DNA from: Arthrobacter sp. U41
GTDB lineage: Bacteria > Actinomycetota > Actinomycetes > Actinomycetales > Micrococcaceae
Length of the DNA stretch: 64,000 nt
NCBI RefSeq assembly: GCF_007679325.1
Contig: NZ_VEGI01000001.1
Location: 806,001-870,000 of the forward strand
Direction of reading: 5' to 3'
The first letter of the stretch is position 1; each line of letters starts with the position of its first letter. The translations under genes were made by a program, and so were the position numbers. This document shows, in pieces, positions 41,472 through 50,410 of this stretch. Below the pieces are notes generated by a model. It did no database searches. It saw only the letters and a list, made by a program, of their open reading frames with translations, and was not told the origin of the DNA.

Positions 41472-41533
41472 CGATATATCTTGACCCGCCAAGGGCGGCG
41501 ATATATCGTGACTTTATCGTCACGATATATCGC
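41472..41533. promoter_or_regulatory. Promoter-operator of the DUF4097-PadR operon
   Basis: CGATATATC occurs at 41472-41480 and the full palindrome CGATATATCG at 41499-41508 and 41523-41532. The last two are arms of a perfect 15-bp inverted repeat (GCGATATATCGTGAC and its complement) at 41498-41533. TTGACC at 41481-41486 and TATCGT at 41504-41509 (17-bp spacer) would make a promoter overlapped by the operators. Confidence 0.65.
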
Positions 41534-41570
41534 AAGTATACGTTTCAAGTATCGCGTTCCCGGAGGAACC

Positions 41571-42413
41571 ATGTCAGAGAACCCCACGGCAGAGAACAAC
41601 TGGACCGTCACCGGTCCGCAGACCATCGACGTCGACGGCGTCAGTTCACTCAAGCTCGGCATCGTCCGGGGACGATTCGACATTGTCACGCATGACGAGG
41701 CCGTGGCCCGGATCGAGGTCTCCGAGGTTTCCGGCGACCCGCTGGCCATCAGCCTGGTCAACGGACGGCTTGAGATCCGGCACCAGCTGCACGGCCCGCA
41801 GGGCTGGTTCAAGAACCTGATGAATACCGTCAACAACAGCAGCAGCAACTCGGTGGTCATCAGCATCGCCCTGCCCGCCGGCGTTGAGGTCGAGGCCGGC
41901 ACCGTCAGCGGGGACGGCATGGTGTCCGGGATCAGCGGGCACACCCGGCTCAACACGGTCTCTGGTTCCGTCCTGGCCGACGGCACGTCCGGGGACCTGG
42001 CCGTCAGCACCGTCAGCGGCGAGGTGATCGCCCGCAACCACCACGGCGTGCTGACGGCCAAAAGCGTCTCGGGCGAGGTCACGGCCTCCGGAGAGTTCAG
42101 CCACATCCGCGCCAACACGGTCAGCGGGGACCTGAGCTTCGACCTGCACGGTTTCACCCAGGACTTTGGCGCCAATTCCGTCTCCGGAGACGTGACCATC
42201 CGAGTCCCGCACGACGTCGGCGTGGACATCATCGCCAAGTCCGCCAGCGGCGCGGTGGTCATCAACCACACGAAGTACAACCAGCCCGGCGGCGCCGTAC
42301 AGACCATCGCCGGCCCGGACACCCAGCTCATGCTGGTGCGCACCAACTCCGTGTCGGGCAAAACGTCGGTCTTCCACGGCCAGCCGAGCGCGGACACCGA
42401 AACGAGGCCCTGA
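41571..42413 (+). CDS. DUF4097-family beta-helix/repeat protein
   Basis: A 280-residue protein. The middle half is a series of short repeats with the core VSG (D/E), for example EVSGDPL, TVSGDGMVSG, TVSGSVLADG and SVSGDVTIR. This is the DUF4097 beta-strand-repeat pattern, predicted as a right-handed solenoid. There is no signal peptide or membrane segment. A GGAGG lies 5 nt upstream. The stop overlaps the PadR start (TGATG). The companion regulator suggests a cell-envelope stress or LiaG-like role, but this is inference. Confidence 0.8.
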   Translation: MSENPTAENNWTVTGPQTIDVDGVSSLKLGIVRGRFDIVTHDEAVARIEVSEVSGDPLAISLVNGRLEIRHQLHGPQGWFKNLMNTVNNSSSNSVVISIALPAGVEVEAGTVSGDGMVSGISGHTRLNTVSGSVLADGTSGDLAVSTVSGEVIARNHHGVLTAKSVSGEVTASGEFSHIRANTVSGDLSFDLHGFTQDFGANSVSGDVTIRVPHDVGVDIIAKSASGAVVINHTKYNQPGGAVQTIAGPDTQLMLVRTNSVSGKTSVFHGQPSADTETRP

Positions 42414-43033
42414 TGCCTCCGGTCTTTGCCCACGGCGCCCTGCGGCTGTATCTCCTCGCCCTGCTGGAGACCGGTCCCAAACACGGCTACGAGCTCATCA
42501 AGGCGCTCAGCGAACGGTTCGGCGGCACGTACTCCCCCAGCGCCGGAACCATCTATCCGCGGCTGGGCAAGCTGGAGGAGGAAGGGCTGGTGGCCACACA
42601 CACCGAGGGCCGGCGGACCTACTACAGCATCACTGCGGCAGGGCTCGTGGAACTCAACAGCCGGCGGGACGAGCTTGCCGGCGTGGAAAACGACATTTCC
42701 GCCTCGGTCCGGCGGCTCGCCGACAATCTACGGCAGGACATCAAGGACAACATGCGCGGCCTGCGGGCTGACCTGGCCGCCACGGCCGAGGCCGCACGCT
42801 CCTCAGCCCGCTCTGCCGGATCAACAGTCGCCTCACTGGCCGGCCAGCGCTATTCCCAGGAGGGCGACAGCCGGCTGCGGGAAGCGGAAATGCTGGTGCA
42901 GGCATTCCGGGACGACATCCGGGTGGAGCTGCGCCGCCACGGCGGCCGGCATCCAATCACACCCGTGACGCTGGAGACGGTCAAGACGGTGCTGGACCAG
43001 GCCAGAATCTCCATCCGGAATTCCCTGGAGTGA
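42413..43033 (+). CDS. PadR-family transcriptional regulator
   Basis: A 206-residue PadR-type repressor. The winged helix spans residues 1-80 (LRLYLLALLETGPKHGYELIKALSERFGG; YPRLGKLEEEGLVATHTEGRRTYYSIT). The C-terminal half is helical and charged. It is coupled to the DUF4097 gene by a 1-bp overlap (TGATG). The CGATATATCG palindromes upstream of 41571 are the likely autoregulatory sites. Confidence 0.9.
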   Translation: MPPVFAHGALRLYLLALLETGPKHGYELIKALSERFGGTYSPSAGTIYPRLGKLEEEGLVATHTEGRRTYYSITAAGLVELNSRRDELAGVENDISASVRRLADNLRQDIKDNMRGLRADLAATAEAARSSARSAGSTVASLAGQRYSQEGDSRLREAEMLVQAFRDDIRVELRRHGGRHPITPVTLETVKTVLDQARISIRNSLE

Positions 43034-43133
43034 TCCACTCCCCCGCACCCCGCCTGCCGGTTCGCGGCGGGTGCCCTGATGTGGGAGACTTGAGGGCAGC
43101 TCTTTTGAGTACCAAAAATTAAGGAGGCCAGCT

Positions 43134-43208
43134 ATGAGCAAGCGTGCACGTAAACGTCGTGACCGTAAGCGTGGCGGCGCGAACCACGGCAAGCGCCCCA
43201 ACACCTAA
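43134..43208 (+). CDS. Ribosomal protein bL37
   Basis: A 24-residue basic protein (begins MSKRARKRRDRK, ends NHGKRPNT) matching the actinobacterial bL37 family of the large ribosomal subunit described in mycobacterial ribosomes. AAGGAGG at 43121-43127 lies 6 nt before ATG. An own terminator follows. The gene is so short that automatic callers often miss it. TTGAGG at 43090-43095 could be a -35. Confidence 0.85.
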   Translation: MSKRARKRRDRKRGGANHGKRPNT

Positions 43209-43233
43209 GCAAAGCTTGGAATACGGCTTTAGG

Positions 43234-43279
43234 CGAATGACCCCGGAATCCTCACGGTTTCCGGGGTCATTCGTTTTTT
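43234..43279 (+). terminator. Terminator after bL37 gene
   Basis: A 15-bp perfect stem CGAATGACCCCGGAA / TTCCGGGGTCATTCG with a 10-nt loop followed by TTTTTT. It ends the bL37 transcript. Confidence 0.93.
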
Positions 43280-43312
43280 GGAGCGTGGAGGCGCGGCGCG
43301 GTGCCCGCCGGG

Positions 43313-43573
43313 TCAGGCCTCGACGGGGTTGCTGGAGTGGATCCGGTCAAGGATTGAATTCTTGAGGTTCTCAGGGGCAGCCTCGGTGCAGGAACGCTTC
43401 ACCATCACGCGGATCACGCATTCAAGGTCGTACTGCTCAAAACATTCGGGGCAGCCGTCCAGGTGGTCCTTGATCTCGGAGATGTCCTCGTGTGTGAGGG
43501 CACCGTCCAGATACTCGTAGATTCGTTGCATCCGGGCGTCGTCGCAATCGCCCAGTCCCTGGCAGTCGCTCAT
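43313..43573 (-). CDS. rsrA: Anti-sigma factor RsrA-type (zinc-binding anti-sigma, ZAS)
   Basis: An 86-residue zinc-binding anti-sigma factor. The [12 protein letters not shown] segment gives the H-x3-C-x2-C motif of ZAS proteins, which release their sigma factor on disulfide stress. It starts with ATG 43573, overlapping the sigR stop by 4 bp, the standard SigR-RsrA arrangement. Mycothiol-dependent control is inferred from the homologous systems. Confidence 0.9.
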   Translation of the reverse strand: MSDCQGLGDCDDARMQRIYEYLDGALTHEDISEIKDHLDGCPECFEQYDLECVIRVMVKRSCTEAAPENLKNSILDRIHSSNPVEA

Positions 43574-44271
43574 TTCCTGTTCTCCTGTTTGTCGCTTCCG
43601 GCCGCCGCGGTGGCATCTGCAGCCCTGAACCCGCGCTCGGCGGCGTAGTCGGCGAGCATGTCCCGCAGCATCTTCCGGCCCCGGTGCAGGCGGGACATCA
43701 CGGTCCCGATCGGGGTGTTCATAATGTCGGATATTTCCTTGTAGGCGAATCCCTCGACGTCGGCGAAGTAGACCGCCAGCCGGAACTCCTCCGGGATGGC
43801 CTGCAGCGCACGCTTGACGTCCGAATCCGGCAGGTGGTCCAGCGCCTCGGCCTCGGCCGAGCGCAGCCCCGAGGAAGTGTGCGACTCCGCACGGGCCAGT
43901 TGCCAGTCCTCGATGGTGTCGGAGTTCGACTGCAGCGGCTCGCGTTGCCGCTTCCGGTAGAGGTTGATGTAGGTGTTCGTCAGGATGCGGTACAGCCAGG
44001 CCTTGAGGTTGGTGCCCGGCTTGTACTGGTGGAATGCGGAGAACGCCTTCGTGTACGCCTCCTGGACCAGGTCCTCGGCATCGGCGGGATTCCGGGCCAT
44101 CCTCATGGCCGCGGAGTACAGCTGGTCGACGTACTGCATGGCGTCGCGTTCGAACCGTACCCGGCGTTCCTCCGGGGTTTCGGTCGCAACGTCCAGTGCC
44201 TGCCCGTCCACGATTGTTTCCTGGGCGGCAGCCTCGTGCGTGGCCGCAACGGCCGGATCCATGGTGCTCAT
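43570..44271 (-). CDS. sigR: RNA polymerase sigma factor SigR/SigH (ECF12 type)
   Basis: An ECF sigma factor of the SigR/SigH group: domain 2 ([38 protein letters not shown]) and domain 4 ([24 protein letters not shown]) are intact. I take ATG 44271 ([10 protein letters not shown]), giving 233 residues. In-frame TTG and GTG codons further upstream, out to 44397, could give a longer form, as with the long Streptomyces SigR. No clear SigR-type GGAAT-GTT promoter was found. It directs thiol-oxidative stress genes. Confidence 0.9.
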   Translation of the reverse strand: MSTMDPAVAATHEAAAQETIVDGQALDVATETPEERRVRFERDAMQYVDQLYSAAMRMARNPADAEDLVQEAYTKAFSAFHQYKPGTNLKAWLYRILTNTYINLYRKRQREPLQSNSDTIEDWQLARAESHTSSGLRSAEAEALDHLPDSDVKRALQAIPEEFRLAVYFADVEGFAYKEISDIMNTPIGTVMSRLHRGRKMLRDMLADYAAERGFRAADATAAAGSDKQENRK

Positions 44272-44630
44272 TGCCTTCAAGTCTACTGTCACGTTCCGGC
44301 GGCCGGCCGGAATCGCCGGCACGGCGCCATCCTGCAGGGCCATAGACCACAACTCCACCGGTTCCGCGGTACGCTGCGCGTCCTCCACAAGAATCAAATC
44401 TCCGCCTCCCTGTTTGTCGTCCGGCTTGCCTCCGGCTTGCCTCCGGCTGGACTCCGGCTTGCCGTCCGGCCGTCCTCCAGCCGTCCATTAATTCATCGGC
44501 AGGCCGCAAACCCGCGGCCGGGACCTGTCATCCACAACCCCTTCGGGCGGGCAAATATTCCACAAAAGTGCAAGACTAGAACCGGTTCTCCCGCATTGAT
44601 TCCGCGGCTCGTCCATCCAGGAGGAAATTC

Positions 44631-45179
44631 ATGTCCTTTGTCCGCTTTCTCGCCCGGCCCATGCTCGCCTCCAGTTTTGTCCTTGCTGGCATGGACAAGC
44701 TAAAGAATGCGGACGACACCGCGACGCAGCTCTCACCCCTGCTGCGTCGTGCCGCTGAGTCCCTGCCGTTCCAGACCAACGAGAAGGTCCTGGCCCGCGT
44801 TATCGGCGGAACCCAGGTGGGAGCCGGCGTCCTTTTCGCGCTCGGCAAGTCAGCCCGCCTGGCCGCCACCGTCCTGGCCGTCATCTCCGCGCTCAACGGC
44901 TACGTTGAATGGCGCAGCGCGGACATCACCTCCAAAGAGGGCCGCGATGCCCGCCGCAAGCAGCTGCTCAAGAACGTCTCGCTGACCGGCGGCGTGCTGC
45001 TGGCCGCCGTGGACACAAACGGCCGCCCCAGCCTGGCGTGGCGCGCCGAGCACCTCGCCGCAGACGCCAAAAAGAATGCCAGCCACCTCGCCGCGGACGT
45101 CAAGAAGACCACCGGCAAGCAGTGGAAAAAAGCCGACAAAGCCGTACGCAAGGCCGTAGACCACACCGCTGGAGCCTAA
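44631..45179 (+). CDS. DoxX-family membrane protein
   Basis: A 182-residue DoxX-like protein with four predicted hydrophobic segments in residues 1-125 and a basic, Lys/Ala-rich C-terminal tail. [19 protein letters not shown] is the typical start. Related proteins are linked to thiosulfate or oxidative-stress systems in mycobacteria. It is divergent from sigR, so it may be a SigR target. The palindrome AGAACCGGTTCT at 44578-44589 lies between them. Confidence 0.85.
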   Translation: MSFVRFLARPMLASSFVLAGMDKLKNADDTATQLSPLLRRAAESLPFQTNEKVLARVIGGTQVGAGVLFALGKSARLAATVLAVISALNGYVEWRSADITSKEGRDARRKQLLKNVSLTGGVLLAAVDTNGRPSLAWRAEHLAADAKKNASHLAADVKKTTGKQWKKADKAVRKAVDHTAGA

Positions 45180-45186
45180 GACAGCA

Positions 45187-46587
45187 ATGACAGGCACCAC
45201 CCCCTCCGCAGCCGCCCGCCCCGCTCCGGCCGGCGCCGTCCCGCTCTGGCAGGCTCCGTTCGCCGGAAAGCCCGTCGATGCGACGGTCACCGTCCCGGGT
45301 TCGAAGTCCCTGACTAACCGGTACCTCGTGCTGGCGGCCCTCGCGGACGGGCCTTCCAGGTTGCGTGCTCCGCTGCATTCCCGGGATTCCGCCCTCATGA
45401 TCGAGGCACTGCGCCAGCTTGGGGCCACCATCACGGAGGTTCCGGGCGACGGCGCCTTCGGTCCTGACCTGACTGTGACGCCCATCCGGCTGGATGCCCC
45501 AGGGCCGCGGACCGGGATCGACTGCGGCCTGGCCGGGACGGTCATGCGGTTCGTGCCGCCCGTCGCGGCCCTGCGGCGGGGAGTGTCACTGTTCGACGGC
45601 GATCCGCACGCGCGCAAGCGCCCCATGGGCACCATTATCGAGGCGCTGACCGGGCTGGGCGTCGCCGTCAGCGCACCCGACGGCGGTCCGGCGTCGTCGC
45701 TGCCGTTCGCCGTCGAAGGCACGGGCGAAGTGCGGGGCGGGCACCTCGTCATCGACGCCAGCGCCTCCTCGCAGTTTGTTTCCGCCCTGCTGCTGGCCGG
45801 AGCCCGCTTCACGGATGGGCTCCACCTGGAGCATCGGAGCAAGGACAACTCCGGTCCCGTTCCCAGCCTGGACCACATCAGCATGACCGTTTCCGTACTC
45901 CGCGGCGCCGGAGTGGCCGTGGACGATTCCCGCCCGAACCACTGGATTGTCTCCCCCGGCGCCATCCGCGCCTTTGACCTCAGGATCGAGCAGGATCTCT
46001 CCAACGCTGGCCCGTTCCTGGCTGCGGCGCTGGCCACCGGGGGCACCGTCCGCATCCCCGACTGGCCCGCCGGGACCACCCAGGTGGGCGATCTGTGGCG
46101 CGGCATCCTCACCACCATGGGCGCCACCGTCACGCTGACGGACGGCACCCTGACCGTCACCGGCGGCCCCGAAATCAAGGGTGCCGACTTCGACGAAACC
46201 AGTGAACTCGCCCCCACCGTCGCAGCCCTGTGTGCCCTCGCCACCGGGCCGTCACGGCTAAGCGGCATCGCCCACCTCCGCGGACACGAAACGGACCGGC
46301 TGGCCGCCCTCGTGGCCGAGATCAACCGCCTGGGCGGTGACGCCGAGGAGACCAGCGATGGCCTCATCATCCGGCCGGCGCCGCTGCACGGCGGCGTGGT
46401 CCACAGCTACGCCGACCACCGCATGGCCACAGCGGGCGCCATCCTTGGCCTGGCCGTACCCGGCGTCGAGGTCGAGGACATTGCCACCACGGCTAAAACC
46501 ATGCCGGACTTCCCGCAGCTGTGGGAGTCCATGCTGGCCCAGGGCGCACCCGCAGGTAAGGACGCCGCCGGTGGCCCGCAGCACTGA
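45187..46587 (+). CDS. aroA: 3-phosphoshikimate 1-carboxyvinyltransferase (EPSP synthase)
   Basis: A 466-residue shikimate-pathway enzyme that joins shikimate-3-phosphate and phosphoenolpyruvate. Motifs are [15 protein letters not shown] (about 40-54), [33 protein letters not shown] and the late [11 protein letters not shown]. It begins 8 bp after doxX and overlaps rsgA by 17 bp, so the two form one operon. Confidence 0.96.
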   Translation: MTGTTPSAAARPAPAGAVPLWQAPFAGKPVDATVTVPGSKSLTNRYLVLAALADGPSRLRAPLHSRDSALMIEALRQLGATITEVPGDGAFGPDLTVTPIRLDAPGPRTGIDCGLAGTVMRFVPPVAALRRGVSLFDGDPHARKRPMGTIIEALTGLGVAVSAPDGGPASSLPFAVEGTGEVRGGHLVIDASASSQFVSALLLAGARFTDGLHLEHRSKDNSGPVPSLDHISMTVSVLRGAGVAVDDSRPNHWIVSPGAIRAFDLRIEQDLSNAGPFLAAALATGGTVRIPDWPAGTTQVGDLWRGILTTMGATVTLTDGTLTVTGGPEIKGADFDETSELAPTVAALCALATGPSRLSGIAHLRGHETDRLAALVAEINRLGGDAEETSDGLIIRPAPLHGGVVHSYADHRMATAGAILGLAVPGVEVEDIATTAKTMPDFPQLWESMLAQGAPAGKDAAGGPQH

Positions 46588-47686
46588 CTCCTGGGACGAA
46601 TCCGACGTCCGGATCCGCCCCAACAAAAAAGGCACCCGGCCCCGCACCAAGGACCGGCCCAGCTACGACGACGCCGTGACCGGACGGATCATCACCGTTG
46701 ACCGGGGACGCTACACCGCCGTCGTCGCCGAAGGCACCCCCGAGGAGCGCAAGATCATCGCGGCCCGCGCCCGGGAACTGCGCCGCAACCCCGTGGTTGC
46801 CGGCGACTTTGTCTCCCTGGTGGGCAATGTCAGCGGCGAACCCGACACCCTGGCCCGGCTGGTCAAGATCCAGGACCGCAAGACCCTCCTGCGGCGCAGC
46901 GCCGACGACACGGATCCGATCGAGCGCGCCGTCGTCGCCAACGCCGACACGCTGGTCATTGTGGTGGCGGCCGCCAACCCGGAGCCGAGGACCGGGTTCA
47001 TCGACCGCGCCCTCGTGGCCGCGTACGACGCCGGCATCGAGCCCCTGCTGCTCGTCACCAAAGCCGACGTCAAGGATCCCGCGGAACTCCTCTCCAACTA
47101 CCAGCACCTGGCCTTCCCGGTGATCATCTCCAAGACGGCGGACTCCGACGCCTCCGGGATCGATGCCCGCTCGGACGACGGGCTGTCCGCCCGGCTGGAC
47201 AAGGACGCCGTCTCACAGCTGCGCGGCCACCTCGACGGCAAGGTCACGGTCATGCTGGGCCATTCCGGCGTCGGCAAGTCCACCATGGTCAACGCCCTCA
47301 CGGGCGCCGAGCGCGCCACCGGCGGGGTCAACGCCGTCACCGGGCGCGGCCGCCATACCTCCTCCTCGGCCCTGGCGCTCAAGGTCAACGATGCGCCCCC
47401 GGGCAGCTGGATCATCGACACCCCGGGCATCCGCTCCTTCGGACTGGCCCACGTGGACCCGGACCGGATCCTGCGGTCCTTCCCGGACCTCGAACCCGGC
47501 ACCGACGACTGCGAGCGGGGCTGCAAGCATGATTCCAGCGCCGTCAACTGCGGCGTGGACGCCTGGGTGGCCGCCGGCCATGCGGGCGAATCGGGCCCGG
47601 CCCGGCTCGCGTCCCTCCGCCGCCTGCTGGGGACGGACCCGCGGATGGAAGCCCAGGACGTCAAAGAACTGGGCACCGTCTCGTAG
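46571..47686 (+). CDS. rsgA: Ribosome small subunit-dependent GTPase A
   Basis: A 371-residue circularly permuted GTPase. An OB-fold N-terminal part precedes G4 TKAD, then G1 GHSGVGKST, and G3 DTPG. The zinc cluster [14 protein letters not shown] follows. It acts late in 30S subunit assembly. Start is GTG 46571 (VARSTDSW), overlapping aroA. An earlier ATG inside aroA is rejected because it would add an unrelated frame of 78 residues. Confidence 0.95.
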   Translation: MARSTDSWDESDVRIRPNKKGTRPRTKDRPSYDDAVTGRIITVDRGRYTAVVAEGTPEERKIIAARARELRRNPVVAGDFVSLVGNVSGEPDTLARLVKIQDRKTLLRRSADDTDPIERAVVANADTLVIVVAAANPEPRTGFIDRALVAAYDAGIEPLLLVTKADVKDPAELLSNYQHLAFPVIISKTADSDASGIDARSDDGLSARLDKDAVSQLRGHLDGKVTVMLGHSGVGKSTMVNALTGAERATGGVNAVTGRGRHTSSSALALKVNDAPPGSWIIDTPGIRSFGLAHVDPDRILRSFPDLEPGTDDCERGCKHDSSAVNCGVDAWVAAGHAGESGPARLASLRRLLGTDPRMEAQDVKELGTVS

Positions 47687-47741
47687 CCGGCCGCGGTGCC
47701 GCCTACCGCTCCCCCGCCCGCTTTGACGGTAGTTTGGAACC

Positions 47742-48554
47742 ATGAGTCAACCCGCTTCAAGCTACAACGATGACCTGCGCCTTGCCCATGTGCTGGCAGA
47801 TTCCGTAGATTCCCAGACCATGAGCCGCTTCAAGGCGCTTGACCTTCGGATCGAAACGAAGCCGGACCTGACTCCGGTGACCGACGCCGACAAGTCAGCC
47901 GAGGAAGCCATCCGCGGCCAGCTGTCCCGCTCCCGTCCGCGCGACGCCGTGCTCGGCGAGGAGTTCGGCAGTTCCGGCCACGGCTCCCGCCGCTGGATCA
48001 TCGACCCGATTGACGGGACCAAGAACTTCGTCCGCGGCGTCCCTGTCTGGGCCACGCTGATCGCGCTCGTCGACGAAGGCGAGCCTGTGGTCGGCGTCGT
48101 GAGCGCCCCCGCGCTGGGCAAGCGCTGGTGGGCCGCCAAGGGCGCCGGGGCCTACACGGGCCGCTCGCTGGCGGCCGCCACCCGGCTGAAGGTATCCAAC
48201 ATTTCCGAACTTTCGGACGCCTCACTGTCCTACTCCAGCCTGGGCGGCTGGAAGCAGCGCGGCAACCTCGATGAGTTCCTGGGCCTCACCGAGGAAGTCT
48301 GGCGCACCCGCGCCTACGGGGACTTCTGGTCCTACTGCCTCGTGGCCGAAGGCGCCGTCGACATCGCCTGCGAACCCGAACTGAACCTCTACGACATGGC
48401 GGCACTGGTGCCGATCGTCACCGAAGCCGGTGGACGCTTCACGTCCCTGGAAGGCGAGGACGGCCCCTTCGGCGGGAACGCCCTGGCCACCAACTCCATC
48501 CTGCACTCCGAGGTCCTCAAGCGGCTCAACCCGGGGCTTGACGACCTGCTCTAG
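47742..48554 (+). CDS. hisN: Histidinol-phosphatase, inositol monophosphatase-like
   Basis: A 270-residue IMPase-fold phosphatase. The metal and catalytic motifs are [14 protein letters not shown] and the late [16 protein letters not shown]. Actinobacterial proteins of this branch are the histidinol-phosphatase HisN; an inositol or other sugar phosphatase remains possible. It lies 55 bp after rsgA and before hemA, with no other his genes in the window. Confidence 0.87.
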   Translation: MSQPASSYNDDLRLAHVLADSVDSQTMSRFKALDLRIETKPDLTPVTDADKSAEEAIRGQLSRSRPRDAVLGEEFGSSGHGSRRWIIDPIDGTKNFVRGVPVWATLIALVDEGEPVVGVVSAPALGKRWWAAKGAGAYTGRSLAAATRLKVSNISELSDASLSYSSLGGWKQRGNLDEFLGLTEEVWRTRAYGDFWSYCLVAEGAVDIACEPELNLYDMAALVPIVTEAGGRFTSLEGEDGPFGGNALATNSILHSEVLKRLNPGLDDLL

Positions 48555-48658
48555 CAACGGTTCCCAAGGATTCCCCAACCTCCCTGTACAACTCTGTCCA
48601 AGACGGCGGCCCGATGGCGGCCTCGAAGGTAGGGCATCTTTTTGGGAGGAGAGCAGCC

Positions 48659-50197
48659 TTGTCTGACGCACTTCATGCCTCGTATCGCGGCACGGCCGGG
48701 ACCGGCCCGGTGCTGCTGGTGCTCGTGGCGAAATACCGGGACCTGGACCCGGAATCCGCCGCCGCCCTGCACGGCGCGTCCGCGGGACTCGCGCCGCATC
48801 TTGTCTCCGGGCTTGCCTCGGATCTAGCCTCGGGCGAGACGCGCATCTCCGCGGCCGTGATCCTGTCCACCTGCAACCGGTTCGAAATCTATTGCGAGCT
48901 CCCGTCCCCGGCGCGCCTCGACGCCGCGCGCTCGGACGTCCTCGACGCGGTCGTCCGCTGTTCCGGGCTGCCGGGCACCCGCCTGGCGTCCCTTTTCGAG
49001 GAGCTCCGGGGTGCCGCCGCCGTCGAACATCTCTTTGCCGTTGCAGCGGGCCTTGATTCGGTGGTGGTGGGTGAACGGGAAGTCGCAGGGCAGGTCCGCC
49101 GCGCCCTCGCAGACGCCCAGGCCGCCGGAACCGCCAACGGCCGGCTGGGGAGGCTGTTCCAGGCCGCGTCCCGCACGGCCAAAGACGTGGGAGCACAGAC
49201 CGCGCTCAGCAGCGCCGGCAGATCCATCGCTGCTGTTGCCCTGGACCTTGCCGGCGCCGGGACCAAACAGGCCGGAACCGCCGGGACGTCGGCCGTTCTC
49301 TTCGGTACCGGCGCGTACGCCGGATGTGTGGCGGGGCTCCTGAGAACCCGCCACTATTCCGACATCTCGGTCTTCTCCCACTCCGGCCGCGCGGACGCCT
49401 TCGTGGCGGCCCGGGGCGGCCGCGCCGTCTCCGCCCGGCAACTGCCGGCAGCCGTTGCCGGGGCTGACCTGGTCATTGGCTGCAGCGGTTCGGGTGCCCG
49501 CATCGATGCGGCCGCCCTCGCCCGTTGGCGTGAGGGGGCGGACCGTCCGCTCACCGTCATCGACCTCGCGCCCAGCCATGATTTCGACCTCCATGTGGCG
49601 GAACTGCCGGGAGTGGAGCTCATCACGCTGGAATCAATTCACCTCGCCGCTCCCCCGGCCGACGCCGAGGCGCTGCGCCACGCCCGCGCCCTGGTCCGGC
49701 AGGCGGCCCGCCGCTTCGAGGAACAGGACGCGGTCCGCGCCGTGGACACCGCCGTCGTGGCCCTGCGCGAGCACCTCCATCAGGTCCTCCGCAGCGAAAT
49801 GGAACGCGTCGGCAAACAGCACGGGCGGGGCGCCTCGGCTGACGATGTCAACGTTGCCCTCCGGCACCTGATCCGGCGCCTGCTCCATACCCCGACGGTC
49901 CGCGCCCGGGAACTCGCCGCCCTGGGCCGGCAGGACGACTACACCGCAGCACTCGAGGCGCTCTTTGGCCTCAGCGTCCAGGCCGGCAGCCGGAGCACCG
50001 CCATGAGCGGGCATCCGGCCGGACCGGCCCGTGTGTCCGCCGAAGAGCCCGAAGAAAAGGGGCCTGAGCCGGCCACGACGGTATGCGGCGCCAGCCGCGG
50101 GCAGGGTGCCGGATGCCCCGGGACCTGTTCAACTTTCCAGCTCCTCAAGCGGCCACCAGCCGGGATGGCGGCTCCCGCCACAGCCTGCAGCGCGTAA
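48659..50197 (+). CDS. hemA: Glutamyl-tRNA reductase
   Basis: A 512-residue GluTR that reduces glutamyl-tRNA to glutamate-1-semialdehyde for tetrapyrrole synthesis. The catalytic cysteine is in STCNRFEIYCE; VVGEREVAGQVRRAL and SSAGRSIAAVALDLAG are typical. Start is TTG 48659 (LSDALHASY) with GGGAGGAG upstream. The N-terminus is about 16 residues longer than usual and the C-terminus has a roughly 60-residue tail rich in Pro, Ala and Glu. It is not next to other hem genes here. Confidence 0.9.
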   Translation: MSDALHASYRGTAGTGPVLLVLVAKYRDLDPESAAALHGASAGLAPHLVSGLASDLASGETRISAAVILSTCNRFEIYCELPSPARLDAARSDVLDAVVRCSGLPGTRLASLFEELRGAAAVEHLFAVAAGLDSVVVGEREVAGQVRRALADAQAAGTANGRLGRLFQAASRTAKDVGAQTALSSAGRSIAAVALDLAGAGTKQAGTAGTSAVLFGTGAYAGCVAGLLRTRHYSDISVFSHSGRADAFVAARGGRAVSARQLPAAVAGADLVIGCSGSGARIDAAALARWREGADRPLTVIDLAPSHDFDLHVAELPGVELITLESIHLAAPPADAEALRHARALVRQAARRFEEQDAVRAVDTAVVALREHLHQVLRSEMERVGKQHGRGASADDVNVALRHLIRRLLHTPTVRARELAALGRQDDYTAALEALFGLSVQAGSRSTAMSGHPAGPARVSAEEPEEKGPEPATTVCGASRGQGAGCPGTCSTFQLLKRPPAGMAAPATACSA

Positions 50198-50261
50198 CAA
50201 ACGGCTTCACATTCAGCCGGCTCCTTTCCGCCGGAAGCGGCAATGTCCTAGGCTCGAAACA

Positions 50262-50340
50262 GGTCACGAGTGCCAGCGCAAAACCCCGGTTTGCTGGCCG
50301 GCAACCCTCCTTTCGCGGCGGGGTGCCCCGGGTGACGACC
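50262..50340 (+). promoter_or_regulatory. SAM-IV riboswitch aptamer
   Basis: The sequence agrees with the SAM-IV consensus: the P1 strands GGTCAC (50262) and GTGACGACC (50332-50340), the CACGAGTGCCAGCG start, the stem CCCCGG-TTTGCTGGCCGG, the conserved GGCAACCCTCC and GCGGCGGGGTGCCCCGGG. A terminator-like hairpin follows at 50371-50397. The next gene starts at 50411. Confidence 0.82.
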
Positions 50341-50370
50341 TGGCCGGTCCGGAACGGACCCGGCAAGCGC

Positions 50371-50397
50371 GGATCCCCGGCATGTGGGGTCCTTTTT
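50371..50397 (+). terminator. Expression-platform terminator of the SAM-IV riboswitch
   Basis: GGATCCCC and GGGGTCC form a short stem with a bulge and then TTTTT (50393-50397), 13 bp before the start codon. An upstream hairpin (GGTCC...GGACC, 50347-50360) overlaps alternative pairings, consistent with a transcriptional switch. Confidence 0.6.
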
Positions 50398-50410
50398 CGA
50401 GCGAGGTCCC

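Noticed and set aside
43574..44509. A 398-codon minus-strand frame extending rsrA across sigR
   Set aside because: It is the reading frame of rsrA continued through sigR in another frame. RsrA begins at 43573 with the expected zinc motif.
44578..44589. AGAACCGGTTCT palindrome between sigR and doxX as a regulatory site
   Set aside because: It is a clean 12-bp palindrome, but no regulator in the window can be linked to it, and such short palindromes are common at this GC level.
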